Of a DNA stretch of 61,552 nt, positions 9,243 to 17,808 are shown one piece after another. A model generated the notes under the pieces. That model had not been told where the DNA came from. It did not search any database and was given only the letters and a program-made list of their open reading frames with translations. Within the stretch, counting starts at the first letter, position 1. Each line of letters begins with the position of its first letter. A program made the translations under genes and the position numbers. Source of the DNA: an uncultured Opitutaceae bacterium (GTDB lineage: Bacteria > Verrucomicrobiota > Verrucomicrobiia > Opitutales > Opitutaceae); NCBI GenBank assembly GCA_937958045.1, contig CALFXL010000040.1:1-61552 (forward strand), given 5' to 3'.

Positions 9243-9614
9243 TCAGCGCGCGGAGCCGGCGAGTTTGCCGCGGACGAACGCCCGGAGTTGGCCGACGGTG
9301 CCGACCTCCATGATTTCGGCGTTGGAGATTTTTACGGAGAAGAGGTCTTCGAGAAAAAACACGGTCTCGGCGATGGCGAGCGAATCGAAGCCGAGGTCTT
9401 GCATGAGATGCGCGTCGTCGGGCAGCGGTTGATCGGCCGAGGGAGCGCGATGTTTGGGAATGAAATCGCGCACGATGGCGAGCACCACGAAATCGAGTGC
9501 GTCGGCGTCGCCGGAAGCGCGGTAGCGTGCATGCGCTTCGCGGACGGCGGCGGGAAATTTCGCCAAGGGATCAGGCGCGCGGCGAGGCTGGGAGGTTTCG
9601 GACGACTCGGACAT
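9243..9614 (-). CDS. Acyl carrier protein with N-terminal extension
   Basis: 123 residues from the ATG at 9614 (MSESSETSQP); an upstream in-frame start at 9653 would add 13 more. The C-terminal ~75 residues are a carrier domain with the phosphopantetheine Ser in DLGFDSLAIAETVFFLEDLF. The first ~45 residues (PLAKFPAAVREAHARYRASG) form an extra helical segment not found in ordinary AcpP, which is 75-80 aa. It lies 8 nt upstream of a KAS gene, so the two probably work together. Confidence 0.85.
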   Translation of the reverse strand: MSESSETSQPRRAPDPLAKFPAAVREAHARYRASGDADALDFVVLAIVRDFIPKHRAPSADQPLPDDAHLMQDLGFDSLAIAETVFFLEDLFSVKISNAEIMEVGTVGQLRAFVRGKLAGSAR

Positions 9615-9702
9615 GGACGGCGTTGAAGGTGGAGTAGGAGTGCGGAGGGACAAGCCCGGGATGCCACGGCGCGCGGAGAATACGCGCCGTGGCGGGGCGA
9701 AC

Positions 9703-10926
9703 TTATTTGAGCGCAGCGGCGATGCGCTCGAGCGCGCGCTCGACGTTTTCGCGGCTGTTGAAGGCGCTGATGCGCACGTGGCCTTCGCCGCATTTGCCGA
9801 AGCCGGCGCCGGGCGTGCAGACCACTTGGGCTTTGTTGAGAAGCAGATCGAAGAACTCCCAGGAGTCGCGGCCGGTGTTGACCCAGATGTAGGGAGCGTT
9901 GTCGCCGCCGATGCAGCTGAAGCCGAGTTGTTGCACGGCGTTGCGGATGAGGGCGGCGTTGGCGAGATAGTAGTCGGTCATGGCTTTGACCTGACGTTTG
10001 CCCTCGTCGGTGAAGATGGCGGCGGCGGCTTTTTGCACCGGGTAGGAAACACCGTTGAACTTGGTCGTGTGGCGGCGGTTCCAGAGCGCGTGGAGCGAGT
10101 GGGTGTTGCCGGCGGCGTCGTAGGCGACGAGCGATTTCGGAACGACGGTGTAAGCGCAGCGCGTACCGGTGAAACCGGCGGTTTTGGAGAAGCTGCGGAA
10201 CTCGATGGCGACTTCGCGCGCGCCCTCGATTTCATAGATCGAGTGTGGAATCTCCGGATCGCGGATGTAGGCTTCGTACGCGGAGTCGAAGAGGATGATG
10301 GCTTTGTTTTTCTTCGCGTAAGCGACCCATTCGGCGAGCTGCGCTTTGGTGGCGACGGCGCCGGTCGGGTTGTTGGGGAAACAAAGATAAATCAGATCTG
10401 TCGCGGCGGACGGGAGCGAGGGCACGTAGCCATTGGCGGGCGTGCTATCGAGATAAGTGATGCCTTGGTAGCGACCGTCGATGTTGGGACCGGTGCGGCC
10501 GGCCATGACGTTGGTGTCCACATAAACCGGGTACACGGGGTCCGGGATGGCGAGACGGATGTCGTTGGAGAAAATTTCCTGAATGTTGCCGCAGTCGCAC
10601 TTCGAGCCGTCGGAAACGAAGATTTCATCGGCATCGATTTGGGCGCCGCGCGAGACGTAGTCGTGTTGAGCGATGGCTTCGCGGAGAAACGCATAGCCTT
10701 GCTCGGGGCCGTAGCCCTTGAACGTCGCGCGATTGGCGAGCTCGTCGGTGCCGGCGTGGAGCGCGTCGATGCACACTTGGGGGAGCGGCTCGGTGACGTC
10801 GCCGATGCCGAGGCGGATGACAGGTTTGTCCGGATGCGCCTGGGTGAAGGCCGACACGCGCTTGGCAATGTCGGAGAATAGGTAAGAAGCCTTGAGCTTG
10901 GTGTAGTTTTCGTTGATGCGGATCAT
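9703..10926 (-). CDS. dapL: LL-diaminopimelate aminotransferase
   Basis: 407 residues. DapL hallmarks are visible: INENYTKLKASYLFSDI at the N-terminus, RLGIGDVTEPLP, GYGPEQGYAFLREAI, FVSDGSKCDCGNIQ, AIPDPVYPVYVDTNVMAGRTG, YLCFPNNPTGA, and the PLP Lys in FRSFSKTAGFTGTRCAY. It converts tetrahydrodipicolinate directly to LL-diaminopimelate in lysine and peptidoglycan synthesis. This route is typical of Chlamydiae, Verrucomicrobia, plants and some others, and supports the taxonomic guess. It is divergent from panC. Confidence 0.95.
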   Translation of the reverse strand: MIRINENYTKLKASYLFSDIAKRVSAFTQAHPDKPVIRLGIGDVTEPLPQVCIDALHAGTDELANRATFKGYGPEQGYAFLREAIAQHDYVSRGAQIDADEIFVSDGSKCDCGNIQEIFSNDIRLAIPDPVYPVYVDTNVMAGRTGPNIDGRYQGITYLDSTPANGYVPSLPSAATDLIYLCFPNNPTGAVATKAQLAEWVAYAKKNKAIILFDSAYEAYIRDPEIPHSIYEIEGAREVAIEFRSFSKTAGFTGTRCAYTVVPKSLVAYDAAGNTHSLHALWNRRHTTKFNGVSYPVQKAAAAIFTDEGKRQVKAMTDYYLANAALIRNAVQQLGFSCIGGDNAPYIWVNTGRDSWEFFDLLLNKAQVVCTPGAGFGKCGEGHVRISAFNSRENVERALERIAAALK

Positions 10927-11018
10927 TGAAGGCGACGTAGAGGGCTTGAATAAGCGGGCGAGGTTTCCTTACTTCAAGCCCGGCGTGCGACGCCGAATCA
11001 CCCCGACGATCTCGAACC

Positions 11019-11867
11019 ATGCTCAAAATCACCTCTGTCCAGGAAATGCAGCAAGTGGCCGAAACGTATCGGTCGAAAGGTCAAATCATCTGCCTGGTGC
11101 CCACCATGGGTGCCCTGCATGAAGGACATCTGAGTTTGATCCGCAAAGCGCGGGAGGTCGGGGAAGTGGTGGTGGTTTCGATCTTTGTGAATCCGACGCA
11201 GTTCGGGCCCAACGAAGATTATCTCAAATATCCGCGGGAGCTGGAGCGGGATTTGGAACTGTGCGAGCGCGCAGGCGTCGATGCGGTTTTTGCGCCACCG
11301 GTGGAGGAGATGTATCCCAAAGGATATTCGACGTACGTGACGGAAGAATTTGTGGCGAAACCGCTCGAAGGCATGTCACGCCCCACGCATTTCCGCGGTG
11401 TCACGACGGTGGTCGCGAAACTTTTCAACATCGTGCGTCCGCATCGCGCGGTCTTCGGGCAGAAGGACGCTCAGCAGGCGGCGGTGTTGCGCAAGATGGT
11501 CCAGGATCTCCATTTCACGGTGGAGATCGTGTTGGCCGATACTTTGCGTGAGGCGGAGGGACTCGCGATGAGCTCGCGCAATCGTTACCTGAGCAATAAT
11601 CAGCGACTCGAGGCGCTCTCGATCTACGAAGCGCTCAAATACGCGCAGGACATGGTCGCGAAAGGCGAGCGCCGGCCGGATCGCCTGATCGCGGAAGCGA
11701 CGCACATCCTCTCGCAGCACCGCCGTGTGCGCGTGATCTACATCGCGGTGGTCGATCGCGATACGATGGAGCCGATGCGCGAAGTGATTTTGGGACGCTC
11801 GCTCCTCGCCATCGCCGCGTGGGTCGATGAAGTGCGCCTCATCGACAACGTGATTCTCGGAGAATAA
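11019..11867 (+). CDS. panC: Pantothenate synthetase (pantoate-beta-alanine ligase)
   Basis: 282 residues. It carries the HIGH-like ATP site PTMGALHEGHLSLI, FVNPTQFGPNEDY, FGQKDAQQAAVLRKM and the KMSKS-like segment MSSRNRYL. It condenses pantoate and beta-alanine with ATP to give pantothenate. A ketopantoate reductase family gene lies 1.8 kb downstream on the same strand, which fits a small cofactor cluster with nadB. Upstream on the other strand is dapL; the shared promoter region is about 90 nt. Confidence 0.95.
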   Translation: MLKITSVQEMQQVAETYRSKGQIICLVPTMGALHEGHLSLIRKAREVGEVVVVSIFVNPTQFGPNEDYLKYPRELERDLELCERAGVDAVFAPPVEEMYPKGYSTYVTEEFVAKPLEGMSRPTHFRGVTTVVAKLFNIVRPHRAVFGQKDAQQAAVLRKMVQDLHFTVEIVLADTLREAEGLAMSSRNRYLSNNQRLEALSIYEALKYAQDMVAKGERRPDRLIAEATHILSQHRRVRVIYIAVVDRDTMEPMREVILGRSLLAIAAWVDEVRLIDNVILGE

Positions 11868-12016
11868 ACCCGCACGTGTGCCCGGCCGACACCGCGGAGA
11901 GGCCGCGGACACGCACGAGTTGGTCGATGGTGTTGTCTTCAAGCGCGCCTTGCAGCCGCACCGGGATTTCTGCTCGCACCAGCCGGCAGTGATCGCCCAA
12001 CTGGAGCTTCTTTTTC
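11868..12016. other. Intergenic region between panC and nadB
   Basis: No convincing gene, terminator or ribosome binding site was found. It is GC-rich and short open frames exist on both strands without recognisable motifs. Confidence 0.5.
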
Positions 12017-13654
12017 ATGACCCGGACATTTGACGTGCTCGTCGTTGGCAGTGGCATCGCAGGCCTGAGCTTCGCGTTGAAAGTGGCGCGCCAGGGCTAC
12101 TCCGTCGCGATCCTGACGAAGAAAACCAAAGCCGAATCCAACACGAATTACGCGCAAGGCGGCATCGCCGTCGTGACGTCGCAAACCGACGACGTGGAAT
12201 CGCACGTGCGCGACACGCTCGTGGCCGGCGATGGATTGTGTAACGAAAAGGTCGTGCGCGAAATCGTCCGCGATGGTCCGGCGCGCGTGCAGGAATTGAT
12301 CGATCTCGGGTTGGAGTTTTCGCGCGACGGTTCGGGACAATTCGATCTCGGTCGCGAGGGCGGACACAGCGAACGCCGCATCCTTCACGTAAAGGACATG
12401 ACGGGGAAAGCGATCGAGACGGCGTTGCTCAAAGCGATCGGACGCGAGAAACGCGTCGCGCTTTTCGAGCATGTTTTTGCGATCGATATCGTGACGACGG
12501 CCAAGCTCGCCGAAACGAAGCGTCGGCGAAAATCCTCAGGAAAAAAGAAAGCTGCGCCGGAGCCCAATCGTGTAGCGGGGCTTTATGCGCTCGATGTGAA
12601 GAGCGGCCGCGTGGTGACGTTTCACGCGCCGGTCGTGATCCTCTCCACCGGCGGCGCGGGACAGGTTTATTTGTACACGACCAACCCGGACATCGCGACG
12701 GGCGATGGCATCGCGATGGCATACCGCGCGGGCGTGGAAGTGCGAAACATGGAGTTTATCCAGTTTCATCCGACAGCGCTTTATTCGGTCACGGGCGCGC
12801 GCTTCCTCATCAGCGAAGCGGTGCGCGGTGAAGGCGCGATTTTGCGCAACGCGGCCGGCGAGAAGTTCATGCGCCGCTATCACAAACTCGCAGATCTCGC
12901 GCCGCGCGACATCGTGGCGCGCGCGATCGATGCGGAGATGAAAAAGTCCGGTGCGCCGCACGTCTGGCTCGACATCACGCATCGCGACGCGGCCTTTTTG
13001 AAGGAACGTTTTCCGCAAATCTATCAGACCTGCAGTGCGCTCGGCATCGATATCGCGAAAGACATGATTCCGGTTGTGCCCGCAGCACATTATACATGCG
13101 GCGGCGTTGCGACGACACTGTCGGCCGAGACGTCGCTGCCCGGTTTGTATGCATGCGGCGAAGTCGCGTGCACCGGCCTGCATGGCGCGAATCGCCTCGC
13201 GAGTAACTCGTTGCTCGAAGCCGTGGTGATGGCGCATCGCGGTGCACTGTCGGTCGGCAATTATTTGAAAGCGCAGGGCACACGCGCGCCTGCGGAGATC
13301 CCGGCGTGGATGGATCTGCACGGCGGCGATGAAGACGAACGCGTGGTGATCACACACAACTGGGACGAACTGCGTCGCACGATGTGGGACTACGTGAGCA
13401 TCATGCGCACGACGAAACGCCTGCAGCGCGCGCGCACCCGCATCGCGACACTCGCGCGCGAGATCGAAGAGTATTATTGGAATTTTTCCGTCGATTCGCG
13501 GCTGCTGGAGCTTCGCAATCTGATCGATGTGGCGACGCTGATCGTGACGTGTGCGTTGCAGCGCAAAGAAAGCCGCGGGCTGCATGCAAATGCGGATTAT
13601 CCGCGCAAATTGAAATGGGCGCGCGACTCGAAGTTGCAGCGTCAGCTTACCTGA
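12017..13654 (+). CDS. nadB: L-aspartate oxidase
   Basis: 545 residues. FAD-binding VVGSGIAGLSFALKVA, TNYAQGGIAVV, GREGGHSERRILHVKD, STGGAGQVYLYTTNP, QFHPTALY, YTCGGVATTL and LHGANRLASNSLLEA are all family signatures. It oxidises aspartate to iminoaspartate for quinolinate and NAD synthesis. A short Lys/Arg-rich insertion (KRRRKSSGKKKAAPEPNRV, about residues 168-187) replaces a usually short loop in the FAD domain. nadA and nadC are not nearby. Confidence 0.94.
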   Translation: MTRTFDVLVVGSGIAGLSFALKVARQGYSVAILTKKTKAESNTNYAQGGIAVVTSQTDDVESHVRDTLVAGDGLCNEKVVREIVRDGPARVQELIDLGLEFSRDGSGQFDLGREGGHSERRILHVKDMTGKAIETALLKAIGREKRVALFEHVFAIDIVTTAKLAETKRRRKSSGKKKAAPEPNRVAGLYALDVKSGRVVTFHAPVVILSTGGAGQVYLYTTNPDIATGDGIAMAYRAGVEVRNMEFIQFHPTALYSVTGARFLISEAVRGEGAILRNAAGEKFMRRYHKLADLAPRDIVARAIDAEMKKSGAPHVWLDITHRDAAFLKERFPQIYQTCSALGIDIAKDMIPVVPAAHYTCGGVATTLSAETSLPGLYACGEVACTGLHGANRLASNSLLEAVVMAHRGALSVGNYLKAQGTRAPAEIPAWMDLHGGDEDERVVITHNWDELRRTMWDYVSIMRTTKRLQRARTRIATLAREIEEYYWNFSVDSRLLELRNLIDVATLIVTCALQRKESRGLHANADYPRKLKWARDSKLQRQLT

Positions 13655-13670
13655 GCGCACACTGCGCGTC

Positions 13671-14585
13671 ATGTTGGGTAAAATCGCGATCGTAGGTTCC
13701 GGAGCGCTCGGCTGCTATTATGGCGCCATGTTGGCGCGAGCCGGCGAGGATGTTCATTTTTTGATGCGGAGCGATCTCGCCGCGGTGCGTGCGCGTGGAC
13801 TTCGCGTGAAGAGGCCGGACGGCGAATTCGTTTTGAACGACGTCCAAACCGAGGACACTCCCGAGAAAATCGGGCCCTGCGATGTGGTGATCGTGGCCTT
13901 GAAGACGACGGCCAACCGGGAGTTTTCGCGGCTGATCACGCCGTTGCTGCACGAGCGCACGGCGATTCTCACGTTGCAAAACGGACTCGGCTCGGACGAA
14001 GAGCTCGCACGACTTTTCGGCGCCGAACGCGTGATGGGCGGACTTTGTTTTATTTGCGTCAACCGCACGGTGCCCGGCGAGATCTTGTGCATTCAGCCGG
14101 GGGCGTTGTCGCTCGGAGAGTTTGGACGCCCGATCAGCGAACGGTTGCGCGTGGTCGCGGCGACGTTTCAGAAAGCCGGCGTTTCCTGTCAGACGGGCGA
14201 CGATCTCGCGGCGCTGCGCTGGCGGAAACTTGTTTGGAACGTGCCGTTCAACGGACTTTCCATCGCAGCGGGAGGGCTGACGACCGATCGCATCCTCGCG
14301 GATCCTCTTCTCGAAGCCGAAGTCCGGGCGTTGATGGGCGAGATCGTGGAGACGTCCGGAAAACTCGGTTGGCCGATTTCTGCGGAGTTTATTGAAAAAC
14401 AAATCGCCCACACGCGGCCGATGGGGCCGTACAAACCGTCGAGTTTGATCGATTTTCTCGAAGGGCGCGAAGTCGAGGTGGAGTCGATCTGGGGCGAACC
14501 ATTGCGACGCGCGCAGGCGGCGGGCGTCGCGGTACCGCGGTTGCAGTTGCTCTACGCGCTTTTGCAGCGGGTGACTCGGCGTTGA
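13671..14585 (+). CDS. 2-dehydropantoate 2-reductase family protein (PanE/ApbA)
   Basis: 304 residues. The N-terminal Rossmann motif is VGSGALGCYYGAMLARAG; DVVIVALKT and TLQNGLGSDEEL carry the NADP and substrate positions. The C-terminal helical domain has KLVWNVPFNGLSI (catalytic Lys) and KPSSLIDFLEGREVEVESI. It reduces ketopantoate to pantoate in coenzyme A synthesis and sits 16 nt after nadB. Distant paralogues of this family exist, so the assignment as the main PanE rests on panC nearby. Confidence 0.87.
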   Translation: MLGKIAIVGSGALGCYYGAMLARAGEDVHFLMRSDLAAVRARGLRVKRPDGEFVLNDVQTEDTPEKIGPCDVVIVALKTTANREFSRLITPLLHERTAILTLQNGLGSDEELARLFGAERVMGGLCFICVNRTVPGEILCIQPGALSLGEFGRPISERLRVVAATFQKAGVSCQTGDDLAALRWRKLVWNVPFNGLSIAAGGLTTDRILADPLLEAEVRALMGEIVETSGKLGWPISAEFIEKQIAHTRPMGPYKPSSLIDFLEGREVEVESIWGEPLRRAQAAGVAVPRLQLLYALLQRVTRR

Positions 14586-14637
14586 TCGAGTGGGGCTTCC
14601 TCGGCGCTGCGATGGGGTGATCGCCGCGTGTGGACAC

Positions 14638-14666
14638 AAAAAAGCCCTCGCATCGCTGCGAGGGCT
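14638..14666 (-). terminator. Rho-independent terminator of the PEP-CTERM gene
   Basis: Perfect 10-bp stem (14643-14652 with 14657-14666), TCGC loop, followed on the minus strand by six T (14643-14638). It lies 29 nt past the stop codon. Confidence 0.92.
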
Positions 14667-14694
14667 AGTCTGGTAAAAGCTACAGGAGCGAAGC

Positions 14695-15375
14695 TCAGGC
14701 CTTCTTAGCCTTGAAGCGGCGATAGCCGACAAGGGCGAGAAGAGCGCCGGCACCGATCATGCCGTAGGTGGAGGGTTCCGGAACGGCCGAGGTGAAGGAC
14801 ACGCGACCATAGACGCTGGAGCTGGTCGCCGTGTCAGGCGAGGGGCTGAGGTCGATGATCGGGTTGGCCTGGGTGTCCGTGAAGAACTGGAAGGTGATGA
14901 AACCGTTCTCGAAAGGAGCGACCACCGAGACCGGATCCAGCGCATAGAGGATCTGGGTCGGGGAAAGGACCGGGTCGTAGGTGAACGAGATCTTCGTCGA
15001 GAACGACAGCGCGCCGGGGGCGAGCACGTACTCGGTGGCGTCGATGATCACCTTATCAACGTTGAACGTGAGGTTGTAGTCAGAGACGGGAACCGGAGCT
15101 TCGACGCCGCTGGTCTTATAGTTGAACACCAAGTTGGCCGCGACGAACTGACCAGCATCGTTGACGGTGATGCTCGTGAGGGGGCTGTTCGGGAGCGGGT
15201 CTACACCGATCGTGGAGTTCGAGCCAGGAAGGCCGATGTACGAGTACTCCGAGGTTTCGGGGTCGCCGTTGAACGAGCCGGTAAACGAGCCGACCAGGCT
15301 AAGCTGCGCTTGGGCCGCGACGGTGAGTCCGAGAGCCAAGCCAGCGATGGATGCTAACTTTGTTATGGTTTTCAT
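14695..15375 (-). CDS. PEP-CTERM sorting-domain protein
   Basis: 226 residues. The signal peptide is MKTITKLASIAGLALGLTVAAQAQ. The C-terminus is a textbook PEP-CTERM tripartite signal: VPEPSTYG, a hydrophobic stretch (MIGAGALLALVGY) and basic RRFKAKKA. Exosortase cleaves such proteins during export to the cell surface, usually in exopolysaccharide-producing bacteria; the export locus is 8 kb away, though no exosortase is in the window. The mature part is beta-rich and low in Cys, and its role is unknown. Monocistronic, with its own terminator. Confidence 0.9.
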   Translation of the reverse strand: MKTITKLASIAGLALGLTVAAQAQLSLVGSFTGSFNGDPETSEYSYIGLPGSNSTIGVDPLPNSPLTSITVNDAGQFVAANLVFNYKTSGVEAPVPVSDYNLTFNVDKVIIDATEYVLAPGALSFSTKISFTYDPVLSPTQILYALDPVSVVAPFENGFITFQFFTDTQANPIIDLSPSPDTATSSSVYGRVSFTSAVPEPSTYGMIGAGALLALVGYRRFKAKKA

Positions 15376-15697
15376 GATGGAGTGAAGTGCTGTGTGAGCT
15401 GTGTCCTACCAGAGCCCTTAGTTTCGTTGGCCGATCCGTCGGGGCTGGTGCAAACGAATGCCATCATGAGATTCTCCTCAAGTTTCAACTGGGTAAAAAC
15501 CCCCGCAACGTGGGCTAGGGGAAACCCTTAAATGGCTTGTAGGTGCAAATAATATGATATGTGGTGTATCCTAAATTTGGATACTAAAACGCCGAGGAGA
15601 AATGGCTCCTCGGCGGGGTTGCGAGCGGTGAGGGTCGGCGTGCGCGTTTGTAAAAGCGTCTAGGGGGTACCGCCCAATTTGGTTTGGACGGAGGCGG
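15376..15697. other. AT-richer intergenic region, promoter side of the PEP-CTERM gene
   Basis: The stretch contains a 19-bp operator-like inverted repeat at 15566-15584 (GTATCC, 7 nt, GGATAC) and a terminator-like hairpin at 15591-15614. The 15440-15590 part is clearly richer in A/T than the flanking genes. No open frame was found with a convincing start. Confidence 0.5.
15591..15614 (-). terminator. Probable terminator of the nrfHA operon
   Basis: Perfect 9-bp stem (15591-15599 with 15606-15614), 6-nt loop, followed on the minus strand by GTTTTAG. It lies about 85 nt beyond the nrfA stop. The T-tract is short. Confidence 0.55.
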
Positions 15698-17119
15698 TCA
15701 CGGAGCCTTGGCGGAAAGTGCAAGAATTTGGCCTTGGCGGGCGTAGTCGATCGCTTCGCCCAAGATGCGCGCGGCTTCCTGTGGCGCGTGGAATCCGGTG
15801 GAGTTTTCCGCCGCGATAAAATCGAGTCGCCATTGGGCTTTACGCTGAAGGTCGCGCGGGCTCTTGAGCACGTCGTCGGTAGCGCCACGTTTTTGCGCTT
15901 CTTGAATGGCCTTGATAAGAGCGACGACGGCCTCCTCGGCGCGGATCATCAGGTTTTGGTTGCGATCCTGAATGGCTTCGACGCGCGAGAGGATTTCCGT
16001 CTCGGGAATGCGATGGCAGGACTGACACGACTGCGCGATGTTGAGGAGCGGGCTGCGGACGTGATGATTGCTGACTTTGATGGCGCCTTCGCGGACGTAG
16101 GGCATGTGGCAATCGGCGCAGGCGACACCGCTGCGGGCGTGGATACCCTGGCTCCAGAGCTCGAATTCGGGATGCTGGGCTTTGAGGACGGGCGCACCGG
16201 AATCGGTGTGTTTCCAATCAATGTGACCAACCTCGTCGTAATAGGCCTCGATCTGCTCCACGCGAAGGCCGTTGTGCCAAGGATAGGTCACGAGCTTTTT
16301 GTCGCCTTTGAAATAGTACTCCACGTGACACTGGGCGCATACGAGGGAGCGCATTTCTTGGCGTGAGGCTTCTTTGTTCGGATCGTAGTCGCCCTGACGG
16401 CCTTCGCGGCGCCAGCGCTCGATACTCGGAAGGTGGGGCGTTTCGTAGTCGGAGCGCGCGAGCGTGCGGATGCCATTGACGAACGCCGGACGGCTCACGC
16501 GGAGATTCATCGTTTCGGCTTCGTGGCAATCGATGCAGGTTACGGGGTGTTGAACGAGCTGGCGGGCGTCGGCGTAAGGCATGGCGCAGATTTCCTCGAA
16601 GCCCTTTTGAATTTGCGCCTCGCGATTTTCGGGACCGGCGGGCGCGCCGGCTTTCAGGCCGGCTTCGATGTACGCGGTCGTGACGGCGGCGTGGCAGTGG
16701 AGGCAGGAACCGGGTTGTTTAAAATGAGTGACGCGCTCGGTCTCGTCCTGGTCCTGAAGCATGTAGGCGTGGCCGCGCTCTTCGCGATAATCGACGGCAA
16801 AGGCGTACCCTTTGAAAATCTCGCGCCAGCGCGGGTCGGCATCGAGTTTTTGAAACGCATCGGAGCCGCCGTGCTTGGTGCGCACGATGTCCACCGTGCG
16901 TTTATAGGAATCGTACTGGCGCGGGTAGTTTTTGCCCCAGTCGGCAGGATCGAGCGTGCTTTCGTCCACCTCGACTACGCGGAAGACATGCTGGGTGGCC
17001 TCGGCTTTGCGCTCGACGATGTTCTGGTAGAGCATGAGCACGCCGAAGGTGGCGGCGGCGGTGGCCGCGATGAGGGCGACGTAAATCCAGAGAGCGAGAC
17101 CTTGTTTGGAAGGATGCAT
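15698..17119 (-). CDS. nrfA: Pentaheme cytochrome c nitrite reductase, catalytic subunit
   Basis: 473 residues with an N-terminal hydrophobic segment (residues 9-30) that exports or anchors it. There are five CxxCH motifs: CLHCH, CIDCH, CAQCH (in the family hallmark VCAQCHVEYYF), CADCH and CQSCH. The conserved KAQHPEFELWSQGIH segment is present. NrfA reduces nitrite to ammonium with six electrons in the periplasm. Most characterised NrfA have CxxCK at the first, active-site heme; here it is CxxCH, a known variant. It is downstream of nrfH (24 nt), its quinol-oxidising partner. Confidence 0.94.
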   Translation of the reverse strand: MHPSKQGLALWIYVALIAATAAATFGVLMLYQNIVERKAEATQHVFRVVEVDESTLDPADWGKNYPRQYDSYKRTVDIVRTKHGGSDAFQKLDADPRWREIFKGYAFAVDYREERGHAYMLQDQDETERVTHFKQPGSCLHCHAAVTTAYIEAGLKAGAPAGPENREAQIQKGFEEICAMPYADARQLVQHPVTCIDCHEAETMNLRVSRPAFVNGIRTLARSDYETPHLPSIERWRREGRQGDYDPNKEASRQEMRSLVCAQCHVEYYFKGDKKLVTYPWHNGLRVEQIEAYYDEVGHIDWKHTDSGAPVLKAQHPEFELWSQGIHARSGVACADCHMPYVREGAIKVSNHHVRSPLLNIAQSCQSCHRIPETEILSRVEAIQDRNQNLMIRAEEAVVALIKAIQEAQKRGATDDVLKSPRDLQRKAQWRLDFIAAENSTGFHAPQEAARILGEAIDYARQGQILALSAKAP

Positions 17120-17143
17120 GGCCGGGGAATGATTGGGGAAAAG

Positions 17144-17620
17144 TTAGCGGATCGGCCCGTGGCCGACCTCGCGGTGGCAATGGACGCAATCCAGCATTTT
17201 GAGCTCGTTGCCGGGGTGGGTGTTGATCTCGGCGGTGAGCTGTTCGTGGCACCGCACGCAGTTGTTCTGCAGAATCGCCGAGTTGTGCGGCTTGATCATA
17301 ATCGGCTCATGAAAGTCCTGCAGCGTGAAACCCTTCGAGTGCCAGAAACCGTTTTCGGCTTTTGAATAATACTTCGCGAAAAATCCCTCGGGCGTGTGGC
17401 AATCGTTGCAGGTGGCGACCGCGTGGTGCGGACCCTTCAGCCAGCCGTCGTACTGCTCACGCATGATGTGGCAGTTCACGCACGCCGCGGGATCGTTGGA
17501 GAGGTAAGAAATCCCCTGTCCGTAATAGAACGTGTAGCCGCCGACTCCCGCCAAACAGCCGAGCGAAACGCTCAAGGCGATCGGCCAAAGCAGGTGAAAC
17601 ACGAGTTTCCGCGGGCTCAT
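17144..17620 (-). CDS. nrfH: Tetraheme c-type cytochrome, NrfH quinol dehydrogenase subunit
   Basis: 158 residues from the ATG at 17620; a GTG 12 nt upstream is also possible. One N-terminal membrane segment (LLWPIALSVSLGCLAGVGGYTFYY) precedes four CxxCH motifs (CVNCH, CNDCH, CVRCH, CVHCH), with CVNCHIMREQYDGW typical of the NapC/NirT/NrfH family. It takes electrons from menaquinol and passes them to NrfA, the next gene. Size and gene order match nrfHA operons. Confidence 0.92.
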   Translation of the reverse strand: MSPRKLVFHLLWPIALSVSLGCLAGVGGYTFYYGQGISYLSNDPAACVNCHIMREQYDGWLKGPHHAVATCNDCHTPEGFFAKYYSKAENGFWHSKGFTLQDFHEPIMIKPHNSAILQNNCVRCHEQLTAEINTHPGNELKMLDCVHCHREVGHGPIR

Positions 17621-17808
17621 GGTTGGGGGCACCGGTCAGTGGGGCGCCCGGACAATACCGCGCTATGCTGCTCCGCCAAGCGACTTTCGCGTTTTTGCGC
17701 GGTCAGTCGCAGGTCTAATAAACGACCGAGGAGGCTGGTCGCCTGTTGGTGGCGCGAAGCCGGCGCGCGCGAACAACTGCACCGGCTTTTAAGAACTCAA
17801 ACGGAGGC

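Noticed and set aside
11839..12057. 72-codon minus-strand open frame between panC and nadB
   Set aside because: Overlaps the ends of both genes, has no recognisable motif and no promoter or ribosome binding site.
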